NCBI GenBank assembly: GCA_016199745.1 | Contig: JACQFZ010000022.1 | Location: 62,001-126,000 of the forward strand | DNA: 64,000 nucleotides | Reading direction: 5' to 3' | From: Gammaproteobacteria bacterium | GTDB lineage: Bacteria > Pseudomonadota > Gammaproteobacteria > Acidiferrobacterales > Sulfurifustaceae | In this document: positions 1 to 9,966 of the stretch, one piece after another | How the letters are laid out: the number at the start of each line of letters is the position of its first letter | How positions within the stretch are numbered: position 1 is the stretch's first letter | The notes under the pieces: model-generated | Seen by the model: the letters and a program-made list of their open reading frames with translations, nothing else | What the model was told of the DNA's origin: nothing | The model's database searches: none | Program-made: the position numbers and the translations under genes

Positions 1-547
1 TGACTTCGGCGATCGGCGTCTTGTTGGGCACACGCACGACATCGGCCAACCGAGCAATGCCCTGCAGGCGTTGATCGATGTTGACGACATAAAAATAATC
101 GCCGAGGTCGTGATGCGCGCGGCGTAAGCGCTCCAAGGCTTCTTTGACGGTGGCATCGGGCGGCAATGCCGGTGCGCGCGAATCGATCCAGGCGCCGACG
201 GTGTCGTCGGGATAGCTCAGCAGTAAGCGCAGCGTCAGCGCAATACCGGCGGGCAACTGGGCGAGTAAGCGTTCGCGCGCTTCATCCGGTAAATGTCGTA
301 GCAGATCGGCGCCGGCCTGCGGCGCGAACCGCCGCAATAGCACGATCACCAATCGCGGTTTCAGATTTTCCAGACAGCGCGCGGCGTGTGCCGGCAACAA
401 GTGCTTCAAGATATCGATCGCCAGTTGGCCGGAAATCGAATTGAGCAGCGCGGCGCAATTGGCCGGTGGTACGTGCTCGAGCACGCGCGCTGCCTCGGCC
501 GGATGGGCTTCGAGGAAGGCGCGTGTCAGGCCGTTGACCTTAGCCAT
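1..547 (-). CDS. MgtE-like protein, N-terminal part (runs off the left edge)
   Basis: Translating the minus strand from the ATG at 547 gives 182 codons, open to the window edge. The first about 115 residues are a helical, Leu/Ala/Arg-rich repeat domain like the MgtE intracellular N domain. From about residue 116 there is a CBS-type stretch (TVKEALERLRRAH, then DYFYVVN and LQGIARLADVV). MgtE proteins are Mg2+ channels or transporters with N, CBS and membrane domains; the membrane part would lie outside the window, so a soluble CBS protein is also possible. The start overlaps the stop of the upstream mscS-like gene by 8 bp (ATGGCTAA), which indicates translational coupling in one operon. Confidence 0.72.
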   Translation of the reverse strand, partial: MAKVNGLTRAFLEAHPAEAARVLEHVPPANCAALLNSISGQLAIDILKHLLPAHAARCLENLKPRLVIVLLRRFAPQAGADLLRHLPDEARERLLAQLPAGIALTLRLLLSYPDDTVGAWIDSRAPALPPDATVKEALERLRRAHHDLGDYFYVVNIDQRLQGIARLADVVRVPNKTPIAEV

Positions 548-1376
548 TCGGGTCGTTGCCCATCAGCAGCACGGTCGGTTGTTCGCTGAAAAATTTGGCG
601 GGCAATGTAACGCGACCCTCGGCGGTTTCGAGGATGACGGCCGTCGGCGTGAGCGCGAGGATCCGGCCTTCGTAGTTGGCGATACGAATTCGTTGACCGA
701 CACGGTAGAGCGTGCGCACCGACTGGCCGCTGATGAGATTGGCGACGAAAGTCTTGCTGCCTAAGCTCACCGCCAAGGCGACGCCGCCGAGGAAAGTCCC
801 GAGTACCACCGACGCCAAGATGACGAGGAAGGTGGTGTTGACGCCGATCTGCTCGGCACCGATGACGACGGCGGTGACGAGAATGACGAGTTGGGCAAGG
901 CGGCCGAGCAGTAGCCGTTGATGTTCCTCGAGCGGAGCGGTGGCGATGACGACATCGCGCGCTAGCGTGCTGACCAGAAAGCCGGCAAGGACGATAAGCG
1001 CACCGACGAACAGCGTCGGCAAGTAGAACACGACGCGGTTGACCCAGGCGGTAAAAGCATCGAGCTCGAGCACTTGCGTCGCCAGCGCCAGGAAGAACAG
1101 GATCGTCGCCCAGAAGACGATGCTGCCGAGCGCGCGACCCCACGTCGGTGTCAGCGATGTTCCGGGTGGCAACGGGCGTTTAACCAGTTGCAGGATCGCA
1201 TGCTCCAGCAAATTGACCAGACGTACCGCACCGCCGCTCAATAAGCGGGCGACGATCCATCCAAGCATTAACAGACCGAGACCACCGAGAATGTTTGGCA
1301 GGTAGTCGATGGTGGGCGCGAACCAATACAAAAAGTCGCTGACGAGGGTGTGAATCCAATTAACCATGTCGTTCAT
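540..1376 (-). CDS. MscS-family mechanosensitive ion channel (short form)
   Basis: Inner-membrane channel of 278 residues. About five hydrophobic segments are visible, near residues 25-48, 86-107, 118-140, 158-176 and 180-205. The last is a Gly/Ala-rich pore-type helix (ASVVLGTFLGGVALAVSLG). It is followed by a beta domain with VGQRIRIANYEGRI near residue 227 and a VTLPAKFFSE strand at the end. The large C-terminal alpha/beta domain of E. coli MscS is absent, as in many small conserved-TM-helix/MscS proteins. MscS channels open under membrane tension during hypo-osmotic shock. The gene overlaps the MgtE-like gene downstream, so the two are probably co-transcribed; what ions it passes is not visible. 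Confidence 0.85.
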   Translation of the reverse strand: MNDMVNWIHTLVSDFLYWFAPTIDYLPNILGGLGLLMLGWIVARLLSGGAVRLVNLLEHAILQLVKRPLPPGTSLTPTWGRALGSIVFWATILFFLALATQVLELDAFTAWVNRVVFYLPTLFVGALIVLAGFLVSTLARDVVIATAPLEEHQRLLLGRLAQLVILVTAVVIGAEQIGVNTTFLVILASVVLGTFLGGVALAVSLGSKTFVANLISGQSVRTLYRVGQRIRIANYEGRILALTPTAVILETAEGRVTLPAKFFSEQPTVLLMGNDPNG

Positions 1377-1418
1377 TGTTGTCTCGCAGCGGCAACCCCG
1401 GGCTGCCGGTTAAATACG

Positions 1419-1595
1419 CTAACTCTGTTTGACCAAGTACATTTTTTCCAAGGTAATTTTTCCTTCTTTCGCCAACTGTACCGCATGCTGTGTTAGATCA
1501 GTCATGCCTTCGAGGTTAGCTTGCTCGCGAATTTCCGACGCTGGTCGGCCGCCATCGATCATCCGGCGGATTTCCGGTGCGACGCGCAACGTCAT
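1419..1595 (-). pseudogene. Orphan fragment resembling the C-terminal end of GspE/PilB-type ATPases
   Basis: A 58-codon minus-strand ORF starts at the ATG at 1595. It encodes APEIRRMIDGGRPASEIREQ and, further on, EGMTDLTQHAVQLAKEGKIT LEK, which resembles the final helices of type II secretion/type IV pilus assembly ATPases (APEIRRLI...EIREAA...EGM.TL..DG...V.EG.T.LEEV). No Walker motifs or other ATPase parts are nearby, and an in-frame TAG closes the frame upstream at the end of the sugar dehydrogenase gene. It is most simply a relic left by deletion. It could instead be a small expressed protein, but no clear ribosome-binding site is visible. Confidence 0.5.
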
Positions 1596-1664
1596 AGGCC
1601 AGCGCTTTGTAAGTATATGCCGCGCACAACCGAGCAGAGATCCGTCGGCCGAGGATGAAGTGCA

Positions 1665-2873
1665 CTACGGTGCGACGATTTTGAGAACGCGACCGCCGCT
1701 GTGGTCGGCGACGTAAAGTTCGAGCTCGTCGTCTTGACCAAAGCTGCTGATGTTAGGGAGGGTAGTGATGCCGAGCTTGCCGGCGATCTTGTCGGTCAGC
1801 GACGGACCGATGAGTTCTTGCTGCCGTGTCACCTTATGACCGTCGTAACGCAGACCGGCGAGGCGTTTGCTCACATAATCGCCGTACAAATAGGTGCCGC
1901 ACAGTCCGGGCACGGCGCGACCGCGATAGACAAAACCGCCGGTGATGGAAAAGCCGAACTCGCTGTAGTGGTATGTATGGATCGGTGGTTTTAGCCCGGT
2001 GGCATCGCATTTCGGGTTCACGCCGGGCGTGCAGATGTCACCTTCCATGATGTTCCAGCCGTAATTACCGCCTTTATCGATGACGTCGATTTCTTCGCGC
2101 GCGCTTTGACCGACGTCGGCCAGGTACAACCAGCCGTTGCCGGCGTCGAACGAAAAGCGCCACGGATTGCGCAGGCCGAGCGCCCAAATCTCCGGACGAT
2201 AAGCGGCTTGGCCGCGAAACGGATTATCCGTCGGAATGGCGTAGGGCTTGCCGGGATCGGTGCGATCGACGTCGATACGCAGGAGTTTGCCGAGCAGCGC
2301 GTTTTTCTTTTGGCCGTTGCCGTGCGGATCGTTGGCCGAGCCGCCGTCGCCCATGCCGATATAAAGCATGCCATCGGGACCGAAGGCGAGTTGCCCGCCG
2401 TTGTGGTTGGCGTACGGCTGCTCGATTTCCAGCAACACCTGCTCGCTGGTGGCGTCGGCACGGCCGTCAGCGCCGCGTTGCAACCGCGAGACATGCGTCA
2501 CCAGCTTGCCGCCAACGCGCGCGGTGTAGTCGATAAACAGTGCGCCGTTAGCGCGGTAACGCGGATGAAACGCGACGCTGAACAGACCCTTTTCACCGCC
2601 GCTCTCGACGTTGGACGACAAGTCGAGAAACGGCGTGGCTTGTAGATGGCCGTTGTCGATTACCCGGATCGTCCCGGCTTGCTCGACGACGTAAAGCCGA
2701 TGGCTGCCGTCGCCGCTGCCGGTGATGTGCACGGGTTGGTGCAGACCGGTTGCTATCTCCTTGAGCGCAATACTGGGAATGACAGCGTTAGCGACCGGTT
2801 CCGGGCAGGCGCTGGCCGCCATGGCCGCGGTCGGCGTCAACAACACTAGAGCGATCCACCAATAGCGTGACAT
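1665..2873 (-). CDS. Secreted PQQ-dependent sugar dehydrogenase (GSDH/YliI-type)
   Basis: Six-bladed propeller aldose dehydrogenase family of about 400 residues. I chose the ATG at 2873 because it begins directly with a signal peptide (MSRYWW, hydrophobic core, cleavage after AMA-A); an in-frame ATG 39 bp upstream only adds a charged leader. Family hallmarks: LHQPVHITGSGDG, GEKGLFSVAFHPRYR, PYANHNGGQLAFGPDGMLYIGMGDGG, WALGLRNPWRFSFD, ADVGQSAREEIDVI, NYGWNIMEG and SSFGQDDELELYVAD. These include the NHNGG and GLRNPWR motifs that line the PQQ/Ca site in this family. Periplasmic oxidation of sugars to lactones is expected. The gene is divergent from dapA. No PQQ biosynthesis genes are in the window. 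Confidence 0.88.
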   Translation of the reverse strand: MSRYWWIALVLLTPTAAMAASACPEPVANAVIPSIALKEIATGLHQPVHITGSGDGSHRLYVVEQAGTIRVIDNGHLQATPFLDLSSNVESGGEKGLFSVAFHPRYRANGALFIDYTARVGGKLVTHVSRLQRGADGRADATSEQVLLEIEQPYANHNGGQLAFGPDGMLYIGMGDGGSANDPHGNGQKKNALLGKLLRIDVDRTDPGKPYAIPTDNPFRGQAAYRPEIWALGLRNPWRFSFDAGNGWLYLADVGQSAREEIDVIDKGGNYGWNIMEGDICTPGVNPKCDATGLKPPIHTYHYSEFGFSITGGFVYRGRAVPGLCGTYLYGDYVSKRLAGLRYDGHKVTRQQELIGPSLTDKIAGKLGITTLPNISSFGQDDELELYVADHSGGRVLKIVAP

Positions 2874-2943
2874 GACGGTCTTATAACGTAGTGGGCGCCG
2901 CGAATAAACCACGAGCGGGTCGGAACTTCTCCGGTGTTATTCC

Positions 2944-2962
2944 CGTCATTGTAGGAATGACG
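2944..2962. repeat. Short perfect hairpin upstream of dapA
   Basis: CGTCATT-GTAGG-AATGACG is a 7-bp perfect inverted repeat with a 5-base loop in the dapA leader, about 100 bp before the start codon. No T-run follows it. It could be a small regulatory hairpin or chance. Confidence 0.3.
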
Positions 2963-3060
2963 TTAAGTAACGCGTTTGGCGGTTCTGTTGGCTTGTCAGC
3001 GCCCGGATGGGCAAGTACCATGCCGGTTTCTCCGGTTTTACCTCAGCAGGTCAAGCCTTT

Positions 3061-3939
3061 ATGTTTCATGGCAGTTTAGTGGCGCTCGTAACGCCGATGC
3101 GGGAAGACGGTTCGCTTGATCGCGCGGCGCTCAAGCGGTTGGTGGATTTTCATATCGAGCAAGGCACCGATGCGATCGTGCCAGCCGGCACCACCGGCGA
3201 ATCGCCGACGCTCGATATGGAAGAACATTGCGAAGTGATTCGGTTGGTCGTCGACTATGTCGCCGATCGCGTGCCGGTGATCGCTGGCACTGGCGCGAAT
3301 TCCACCGCCGAGGCACTTGAGCTCACTCGCTGTGCCGAGAAGGCCGGCGCCGACGCTTGCTTGCTCGTGACCCCGTATTACAACAAGCCGACCCAAGAAG
3401 GTTTGTACCGGCATCACAAGCTTATCGCCGAGGCAGTGCCGATCCCGCAGATCCTTTATAACGTCCCCGGTCGCACCGCCGTCGACATGCTACCCGAGAC
3501 CGTCGAACGGCTCGCGGCCATACCTAATATAGTGGGTATCAAAGAGGCGACCGGTAACCTGGATCGCAGCCGCGAAATCCTGCGTCGTTGCGGCGACAAG
3601 CTGGATGTCTATTCCGGCGACGACGCGACCGCGCTTGACCTGATTCTGCTCGGCGCCAAGGGCGATATTTCGGTGACGGCCAACGTCGCGCCGCGCCTGA
3701 TGCATGAGATGTGTGCTGCCGCTCGCGCCGGTAACGAAGCGCAGGCACGCGCCATTAACGAACGGCTTATGGGACTGCACAACGGACTGTTCGTCGAATC
3801 TAATCCAATCCCCGTGAAGTGGGCCCTGCAGGAAATGGGTTTGATTGAAGGCGGTATCCGCCTTCCACTCACATCGCTGTCGGAGAAGCACCATGAAAGG
3901 GTGCGGTCGGCGATGCGCACCGCGGGTGTCATTGCCTAA
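3061..3939 (+). CDS. dapA: 4-hydroxy-tetrahydrodipicolinate synthase
   Basis: DapA condenses pyruvate with L-aspartate semialdehyde, the first dedicated step of lysine/meso-diaminopimelate synthesis, in the cytoplasm. The 292-residue TIM barrel has the pyruvate-binding motif AGTTGESPT at residues 42-50, catalytic Tyr133 (ILYNVPGRT) and the Schiff-base Lys161 (GIKEAT), matching the usual family numbering. I chose the start MFHGSLVAL at 3061; an in-frame ATG 54 bp upstream would add a non-homologous extension. bamC follows after 12 bp, the conserved dapA-bamC arrangement of gammaproteobacteria. Confidence 0.97.
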   Translation: MFHGSLVALVTPMREDGSLDRAALKRLVDFHIEQGTDAIVPAGTTGESPTLDMEEHCEVIRLVVDYVADRVPVIAGTGANSTAEALELTRCAEKAGADACLLVTPYYNKPTQEGLYRHHKLIAEAVPIPQILYNVPGRTAVDMLPETVERLAAIPNIVGIKEATGNLDRSREILRRCGDKLDVYSGDDATALDLILLGAKGDISVTANVAPRLMHEMCAAARAGNEAQARAINERLMGLHNGLFVESNPIPVKWALQEMGLIEGGIRLPLTSLSEKHHERVRSAMRTAGVIA

Positions 3940-3951
3940 CGAGGTATACCG

Positions 3952-5061
3952 GTGAAACATTCTTTTCTTAAAGTCAGCGCGTGCTTGTTAGCGGCGCTGT
4001 TGGCGAGTGGCTGCGAAACGATCAACGAAAAGCGCCACATCGATTACGGCAACACGCAAACGTTGCCGCCGCTCGACGTTCCACCCGGTATGTCCGGCCC
4101 GGACCAATCGACTGGCGCTAATGCCGCGACTTATTCTAACTATGCCGGCGATCAGAAAACGACGGCGCCAGCGGCCGACGCCACGGTGTTGCCGCAATAC
4201 CCCGAAGTAAAGCTCGGCCGCGAAGGGCAGACTCGTTTCTTGATCGTGCAAGCGAAACCGGAACAGTTATGGGATTCGGTGCGCGAATTTGTTCTGCAAA
4301 GCGGTCTGCTGATTGAGGCGGAAGACCAAACGGCTGGCACGATCGAAACCGAATGGGCCGAGAGCCGCGACTTGCTGGTCAAGAGCAGTTTGACGAATAA
4401 CATTGCGAAGTTTTTCTCGAGTCTGACGTCGAGCAGCATGCGCGATAAATATCGGCTGCGTTTGGAGCACGGCCTGACGCCGGGTACGACCGAGATCTAT
4501 GTCAGCCAGCGTGGCCTGGAGCAAGATGTGCAAGGCACCGGCCGCGGTGCCTCGGCAAAAGAAGTGTATTGGCATTCGCGCCCGAACGACCCGGCGTTGG
4601 AAGCGCAGTTGTTGCAACATCTGGCAGCGCACATCGCCGGCGGCATGGAAAAGCCAGCGACCAAAGCAGTGACGGCCGCCATCAAAGCCGAGGTGCCGCC
4701 GCCGAACGCGAGTCTCGGACACGACAATAACGGAGCGCCGTTGCTGACGTTGCAAGACAGCCTCGATCGCGCTTGGCGTCGCGTCGGTCTGTCGTTGGAT
4801 CGCGTTGGCTTTACCGTTGAGGATCGCGACCGCTCGAAGGGCGTGTATTACGTGCGCTACATCGATCCCGACACGCAGACCAAGAAGGGTTGGTTCTCGG
4901 GATGGCTCGGATCGGAAGAGCCAGCGAAGAATCAATACCAGGTTCATTTGCAGCCGATAGAAACCGGCACGACGGTCGCCGTGCTGAATAAGGACGGTGC
5001 GCCGGAGGCGACCAAGATCGGCGAGCGTATTTTGAGCCTGCTGCAAGAGCAGCTTAAGTAG
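3952..5061 (+). CDS. bamC: Outer-membrane assembly lipoprotein BamC
   Basis: BamC is an accessory lipoprotein of the BAM complex, which folds beta-barrel proteins into the outer membrane. The 369-residue product has a lipobox LLASGC with lipidated Cys21. An unstructured N-terminal stretch (YGNTQTLPPLDVPPGMSGP) follows, like the segment that binds BamD in the family, and then two helix-grip domains (about 95-220 and 255-369). The start is GTG at 3952, preceded by an ACGAGG Shine-Dalgarno. The gene is directly downstream of dapA, as in E. coli. Confidence 0.93.
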   Translation: MKHSFLKVSACLLAALLASGCETINEKRHIDYGNTQTLPPLDVPPGMSGPDQSTGANAATYSNYAGDQKTTAPAADATVLPQYPEVKLGREGQTRFLIVQAKPEQLWDSVREFVLQSGLLIEAEDQTAGTIETEWAESRDLLVKSSLTNNIAKFFSSLTSSSMRDKYRLRLEHGLTPGTTEIYVSQRGLEQDVQGTGRGASAKEVYWHSRPNDPALEAQLLQHLAAHIAGGMEKPATKAVTAAIKAEVPPPNASLGHDNNGAPLLTLQDSLDRAWRRVGLSLDRVGFTVEDRDRSKGVYYVRYIDPDTQTKKGWFSGWLGSEEPAKNQYQVHLQPIETGTTVAVLNKDGAPEATKIGERILSLLQEQLK

Positions 5062-5163
5062 TGCCGCGATTAAGGATCCACGTGAGGAACTCGATTCTCA
5101 CTCGCCGTTGCCGGGGAATGGGGACAGTTAAAGTACGGCCGATGGTTCATGAGGAGTTAGCGC

Positions 5164-8100
5164 ATGACCTCGGGTGATCACAAAGTCGCAAAGACCGCTT
5201 CGATCGACCAGCCACCGTTGTTGTGTCTACCCGCTAGCCGCGCGCTATCGGCGTTTCGGCGCGAACGGTTGCTCGCTGAATTGCAAAAACGGGTACCGGC
5301 GCTAACCGGCGTCGAAGCGCGTTACTGGCATTTCGTCTTGCTGCGCGAGACCTTGGATACGGCCGAGAATGCCGTGCTCAATCGCTTGCTGCGTTATGGC
5401 CCGCAGTCGCAAGCGGTCGAGTTCGCTGCTACCGGCGAATTGTTGTTGGTAGTGCCGCGGGTCGGCACGATCTCGCCGTGGTCGAGCAAAGCGACTGATA
5501 TTGCCCGACGCTGCGGCCTTACCAAGATCGATCGTCTCGAGCGCGGCATCGCTTGGCATGTTACCCACGAGCAGGGCGTGGCGCTGAGTAGCGACGAGCG
5601 CGAGCGCATCGCCGCGTTGTTGCACGACCGCATGACCGAGACAGTGTTCGTCGAAGTCGACCAGGTGGCGGCGCTGTTCGAGCGATCGGCGCCGACACCG
5701 TTGGCATTGGTCGATTTGCTCGGTAACGGCCGCACGGCGTTGGAAGCCGCCGACCAGCAACTCGGCTTGGCCTTAGCGCCGGACGAAATCGATTATCTGC
5801 TCGATTACTACGCGCGCCTCAAACGCAATCCGACCGACGTCGAGCTCATGATGTTCGCGCAGGCGAACTCGGAGCATTGCCGACACAAGATTTTCAATGC
5901 CGACTGGGTGATCGACGGCAAGCGCCAGACGCATTCGCTGTTCGGCATGATTCGCGAGACCCATGCGCAAAATCCGAAAGGCACGTTGTCGGCGTACAAG
6001 GACAACGCCGCCGTTATCGAAGGCGGGCGCATCGGCCGTTTCTTCGCCGATCCGTCGACCGGCGAGTACGGCTATCACGAGGATGACACGCACATCCTGC
6101 TGAAGGTCGAGACGCATAATCACCCGACGGCGATTTCGCCGTTCCCGGGTGCCGCTACCGGTTCCGGCGGCGAGATCCGCGACGAAGGTGCGACCGGCCG
6201 CGGCGCCAAGCCGAAGGCGGGGCTCGCCGGGTTCTCGGTGTCCAATTTGCGTCTGCCCGGTGCCGTGCGGCCGTGGGAGGGTGACAACGGCAAGCCGGAA
6301 CGTATCGCCTCGGCGCTATCGATCATGCTCGAAGGCCCGATCGGTGGAGCGTCGTTCAACAACGAATTCGGCCGACCGAACCTAGCGGGTTACTTCCGTA
6401 CGTTCGAAGAAACCGTCGCCGGCGAAGTGCGTGGTTACCACAAGCCGATCATGATCGCCGGCGGTCTCGGCAACATCCGCGGTGACCACGTCGAGAAATT
6501 ATCGATCCCAGCGGGTGCCAAGATCGTCGTGCTGGGCGGTCCGTCGATGTTGATCGGTCTCGGCGGCGGTGCCGCGTCGAGTGTCGCCACCGGCACGAGC
6601 GCCGCCGATCTCGATTTTGCCTCGGTGCAGCGCTCGAACGCGGAAATGCAACGACGTTGCCAGGAAGTCATCGACCAGTGCTGGGCGCTCGGCGACGAAA
6701 ATCCGATTCTGTCGATCCACGACGTCGGCGCCGGCGGTTTGTCGAACGCCGTACCGGAGATCGTGCACGGCAGCGACCGCGGCGGTCGCTTCGAGCTACG
6801 CGCAATCCCGAACGATCAGCCGGGTATGTCGCCGATGCAAGTCTGGTGCAACGAATCGCAGGAGCGCTACGTGCTCGCGATCGTTGCCGATCAGATCGAG
6901 GCGTTCGTGCGTTTGTGCGAGCGCGAGCGTTGCCCGTACGCCGTTATCGGCGAGGCCACTGCCGAGACGCATCTGCTGGTGCATGACAGTTATTTCGACA
7001 ACGACATGGACGCGTCGCCCGAGTCGGAACGGCGCGCGCGGCCGATCGACGTCGACCTCGGCGTTATTCTCGGCAAGCCGCCGCGCATGAAGCGCGAGGT
7101 GAAGCGTACTAAGCGTAAGCTCGTCGGATTCAACACCAAAGAGATCGACGTCAAAGATGCGGTCTATCGCCTGTTGCGTCTACCGACCGTGGCCGACAAG
7201 ACCTTTCTCATTAGCATCGGCGATCGCAGCGTCGGCGGTCTTACCGCGCGCGATCAGATGGTCGGTCCGTGGCAGGTGCCGGTCGCCGATGTCGCGGTGA
7301 CGGCGAGCGGTTATCAAAGTTACAGCGGCGAAGCCATGGCTATGGGCGAGCGCACACCGATCGCGTTGATCGATGCGGCCGCTAGCGGCCGCATGGCGAT
7401 CGGCGAAGCGTTAACGAACATCGCCGCCGCCCGTATCCGGGCGTTGCCCGAGGTGAAGCTATCGGCCAATTGGATGGCGGCCGCCGGCCACCCGGGCGAA
7501 GATGCGGCGCTATACGACACCGTGCGCGCAGTAGCACTTGAGCTGTGTCCGGCGCTCGGCATTGCGATTCCGGTCGGCAAAGATTCGATGTCGATGAAGA
7601 CGGTGTGGCAAGAAGGCGCGGAGCAACGCGCCGTCACCGCGCCGCTGTCGCTCATTATCTCGGCGTTCGCGCCGGTGACGGATGTACGCAAGACGCTGAC
7701 GCCGCAACTACGGACCGATAAGGGTGCGACCGATTTGATTCTGGTCGATCTCGGCAAAGGCCAGAATCGCCTCGGTGGCTCGGCGCTGGCGCAGGTTTAT
7801 CGCCAAATCGGCGATGAAGCGCCGGATGTCGACGATCCGCGCACGCTGCGCTTGTTCTTCCATGTGATCCAGGCATTGAACGAGCTCGGCTTCGCGTTGG
7901 CGTACCACGATCGCTCCGACGGCGGCTTGTTCACGACGATTTGCGAAATGGCATTCGCCGGCCACACCGGTGTCAGCATCGATCTCACGGCGCTCGGGCG
8001 CGATCCGGTGGCGGCGCTGTTCAGCGAAGAATTGGGTGCAGTGTTGCAAGTGCCGCGCGCGCGTCGCGACGGTATTCTCGGCGCCTTGAAGAAGGCCGGA

Positions 8101-9147
8101 CTCGGGCGCCAATCGTTCATCATCGGTTCGGTCAGCGACGACGACCTCGTCAGCTTCCGCCACAACGGCAAAGATATTTTTTACGATTCGCGCGTGAACT
8201 TGCACCGCGCCTGGTCCGAGACCAGCTATCACTTGCAGCGGCTGCGCGACAATCCGCAATGCGCGCAAGAGGAATACGATCGGTTGCTCGACAACAAAGA
8301 CCCGGGATTATCGGCCGATCTGACGTTCGATCCGAGCGAAAAAGTTGCCGCGCCTTTCATCGGTCGCGGTGCGCGGCCGCGTATGGCGATCCTGCGCGAG
8401 CAGGGCGTCAACGGCCAATTGGAAATGGCGGCGGCGTTCGAGCGCGTCGGCTTTAGCGCGGTCGACGTGACCATGAGCGACATCATCGACGGCCGCATCG
8501 GCTTGCAAGATTTCAAGGGTTTCGTTGCCTGCGGCGGTTTCTCGTACGGCGATGTGCTCGGCGCCGGCGAGGGTTGGGCCAAATCGATTTTGTTCAACGC
8601 GCGTGCGCGCGACGAGTTTGGCGCGTTCTTCCAACGCAGCGACACGTTCGCGCTCGGCGTGTGCAACGGTTGTCAGATGATGTCGAACTTGCGCGAGCTG
8701 ATCCCGGGCTCAGAGCAATGGCCGCACTTCGTGCGCAATTTGTCCGAGCAGTTCGAAGCGCGCGTCTGCCGCGTGCAGATTCCGAATAATCCATCGCTAT
8801 TTTTCCGTGGCATGACCGGCTCGATGTTGCCGATCGCGGTGGCGCACGGCGAGGGTCGCGCCGAATTCCGCTCGGAAGAGCAGATGCAACGGCTGATCCT
8901 CGATCGGCAAGTGGCGTTGTGTTACGTCGACAACCGCGGCGATCTGGCGGCGAGCTATCCCTACAATCCGAACGGCTCGCCACACGGCATCACCGGCGTG
9001 ACCACGGCGGACGGCCGCTTCACCATCCTCATGCCGCATCCGGAACGCGTGTTCCGCACCGTGGCGAATTCCTGGCACCCGGACGAATGGGGCGAAGACG
9101 GCCCGTGGCTGCGTATGTTCCGCAATGCGCGCGTATGGGTCGGGTAG
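5164..9147 (+). CDS. purL: Phosphoribosylformylglycinamidine synthase (single-chain)
   Basis: PurL makes FGAM from FGAR, glutamine and ATP in de novo purine synthesis. The 1327-residue protein is the large fused form of Proteobacteria. It has an N-terminal PurS-like region, the HANSEH-like motif [14 protein letters not shown] (about residues 227-240), two AIR-synthetase-like halves ([41 protein letters not shown]) and a C-terminal class I glutamine amidotransferase. The amidotransferase nucleophile is Cys1167 (GVCNGCQMM), with a MPHPERVF His/Glu pair near the end. A GAGGAG Shine-Dalgarno precedes the ATG. It stands alone, about 100 bp after bamC. Confidence 0.98.
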   Translation: MTSGDHKVAKTASIDQPPLLCLPASRALSAFRRERLLAELQKRVPALTGVEARYWHFVLLRETLDTAENAVLNRLLRYGPQSQAVEFAATGELLLVVPRVGTISPWSSKATDIARRCGLTKIDRLERGIAWHVTHEQGVALSSDERERIAALLHDRMTETVFVEVDQVAALFERSAPTPLALVDLLGNGRTALEAADQQLGLALAPDEIDYLLDYYARLKRNPTDVELMMFAQANSEHCRHKIFNADWVIDGKRQTHSLFGMIRETHAQNPKGTLSAYKDNAAVIEGGRIGRFFADPSTGEYGYHEDDTHILLKVETHNHPTAISPFPGAATGSGGEIRDEGATGRGAKPKAGLAGFSVSNLRLPGAVRPWEGDNGKPERIASALSIMLEGPIGGASFNNEFGRPNLAGYFRTFEETVAGEVRGYHKPIMIAGGLGNIRGDHVEKLSIPAGAKIVVLGGPSMLIGLGGGAASSVATGTSAADLDFASVQRSNAEMQRRCQEVIDQCWALGDENPILSIHDVGAGGLSNAVPEIVHGSDRGGRFELRAIPNDQPGMSPMQVWCNESQERYVLAIVADQIEAFVRLCERERCPYAVIGEATAETHLLVHDSYFDNDMDASPESERRARPIDVDLGVILGKPPRMKREVKRTKRKLVGFNTKEIDVKDAVYRLLRLPTVADKTFLISIGDRSVGGLTARDQMVGPWQVPVADVAVTASGYQSYSGEAMAMGERTPIALIDAAASGRMAIGEALTNIAAARIRALPEVKLSANWMAAAGHPGEDAALYDTVRAVALELCPALGIAIPVGKDSMSMKTVWQEGAEQRAVTAPLSLIISAFAPVTDVRKTLTPQLRTDKGATDLILVDLGKGQNRLGGSALAQVYRQIGDEAPDVDDPRTLRLFFHVIQALNELGFALAYHDRSDGGLFTTICEMAFAGHTGVSIDLTALGRDPVAALFSEELGAVLQVPRARRDGILGALKKAGLGRQSFIIGSVSDDDLVSFRHNGKDIFYDSRVNLHRAWSETSYHLQRLRDNPQCAQEEYDRLLDNKDPGLSADLTFDPSEKVAAPFIGRGARPRMAILREQGVNGQLEMAAAFERVGFSAVDVTMSDIIDGRIGLQDFKGFVACGGFSYGDVLGAGEGWAKSILFNARARDEFGAFFQRSDTFALGVCNGCQMMSNLRELIPGSEQWPHFVRNLSEQFEARVCRVQIPNNPSLFFRGMTGSMLPIAVAHGEGRAEFRSEEQMQRLILDRQVALCYVDNRGDLAASYPYNPNGSPHGITGVTTADGRFTILMPHPERVFRTVANSWHPDEWGEDGPWLRMFRNARVWVG

Positions 9148-9209
9148 GCGTTCTGAATTCGTTGGCGCTACCTTAACGATTTTCAAGTAACGCCCCATTG
9201 CCTCTTATT

Positions 9210-9322
9210 CCCTCTCCCCCGTGCTTTTCGGGGGAGAGGGTTAGGGAGAGGGGGTGAAAGTAAAACCATCGATACTTCACGTACCCCTCTCCCTCGCCCT
9301 CTCCCCGCAAGCGGGGAGAGGG
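9210..9322. repeat. Two GC-rich REP-like hairpins
   Basis: Hairpin 1 has arms CCCTCTCCCCC (9210-9220) and GGGGGAGAGGG (9230-9240). Hairpin 2 has 12-bp perfect arms at 9297-9308 and 9311-9322 around an AA loop. Both share the CCCTCTCCC core found at many intergenic sites in this window. Here they lie between purL and a convergent lipoprotein gene and may act as bidirectional transcript ends. Confidence 0.75.
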
Positions 9323-9439
9323 GATATTCATTTAAGGTAGTGCCATGGCGTTCTGAATTAATTTTTAGGCGGAGACGCAAAAGCGCAGAATTTTTTTGCT
9401 GCGCTTTTGCGAGCGAGTCACCGAACTATTTGTCCCTCC

Positions 9440-9829
9440 TTAGATGATCGTTCCGCAGGTCGATTCGGAAAACGCCGATTCAAGACCTCGCGCGTACGCC
9501 TTTAACCGAAAACAAACAAAATCGCCGGTCGTAAGACTAAGGTCGCGCTCAGCGATGTAGCTCACGCTGGGGGTTTTTGGATTGAAGCCGGGACTGTCGA
9601 GGCTGATGTCGGAAAGTAACGTCGGAGTGTCGTCGCTGCTCCGTCCGTAATAAACCAAATAGCCGGTGATCGTATCGGTGTTTGGGTTCCACTTGAGATC
9701 AAGTTGTGTTGCTGACAACTTGGCTTTACCTGCTGCTGCTTCTCCGGCCGTGGATCCGCTGGTCGAATTGCCGCAGCCGGCGATTAGCGCTGCTACAACA
9801 GCGGCGACGACGTGCGCTGGTGAATACAT
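9440..9829 (-). CDS. Small lipoprotein with a fibronectin-III-like domain
   Basis: Predicted 129-residue lipoprotein. I chose the ATG at 9829 because it has an AGGAGC Shine-Dalgarno 7 bp upstream and opens with a signal peptide ending in LIAGC (lipidated Cys19). A low-complexity Ser/Gly/Ala linker follows, then a strand-rich domain: LDLKWNPNTDTITGYLVYYG, then YIAERDLSLTTGDFVCFRL and KAYARGLESAFSES. This is the pattern of a fibronectin type III fold (W.....I.GY.VYYG...). Two cysteines near the end could form a disulfide. It follows the sigma/anti-sigma pair on the same strand and may be a target or partner. The specific function is unknown. Confidence 0.75.
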   Translation of the reverse strand: MYSPAHVVAAVVAALIAGCGNSTSGSTAGEAAAGKAKLSATQLDLKWNPNTDTITGYLVYYGRSSDDTPTLLSDISLDSPGFNPKTPSVSYIAERDLSLTTGDFVCFRLKAYARGLESAFSESTCGTII

Positions 9830-9966
9830 TGGTGCTCCTGTGGGTTCCATCCCCGACCACTATGATTCAATGGGAACTCGGTGTGAGTCGTCGTTAGACA
9901 ATCGTCGGTCAGTCGCAGATAGACGGCGAGCAGCAAAAGCGCAGGAGCACTGATGGTTGGCGATAG

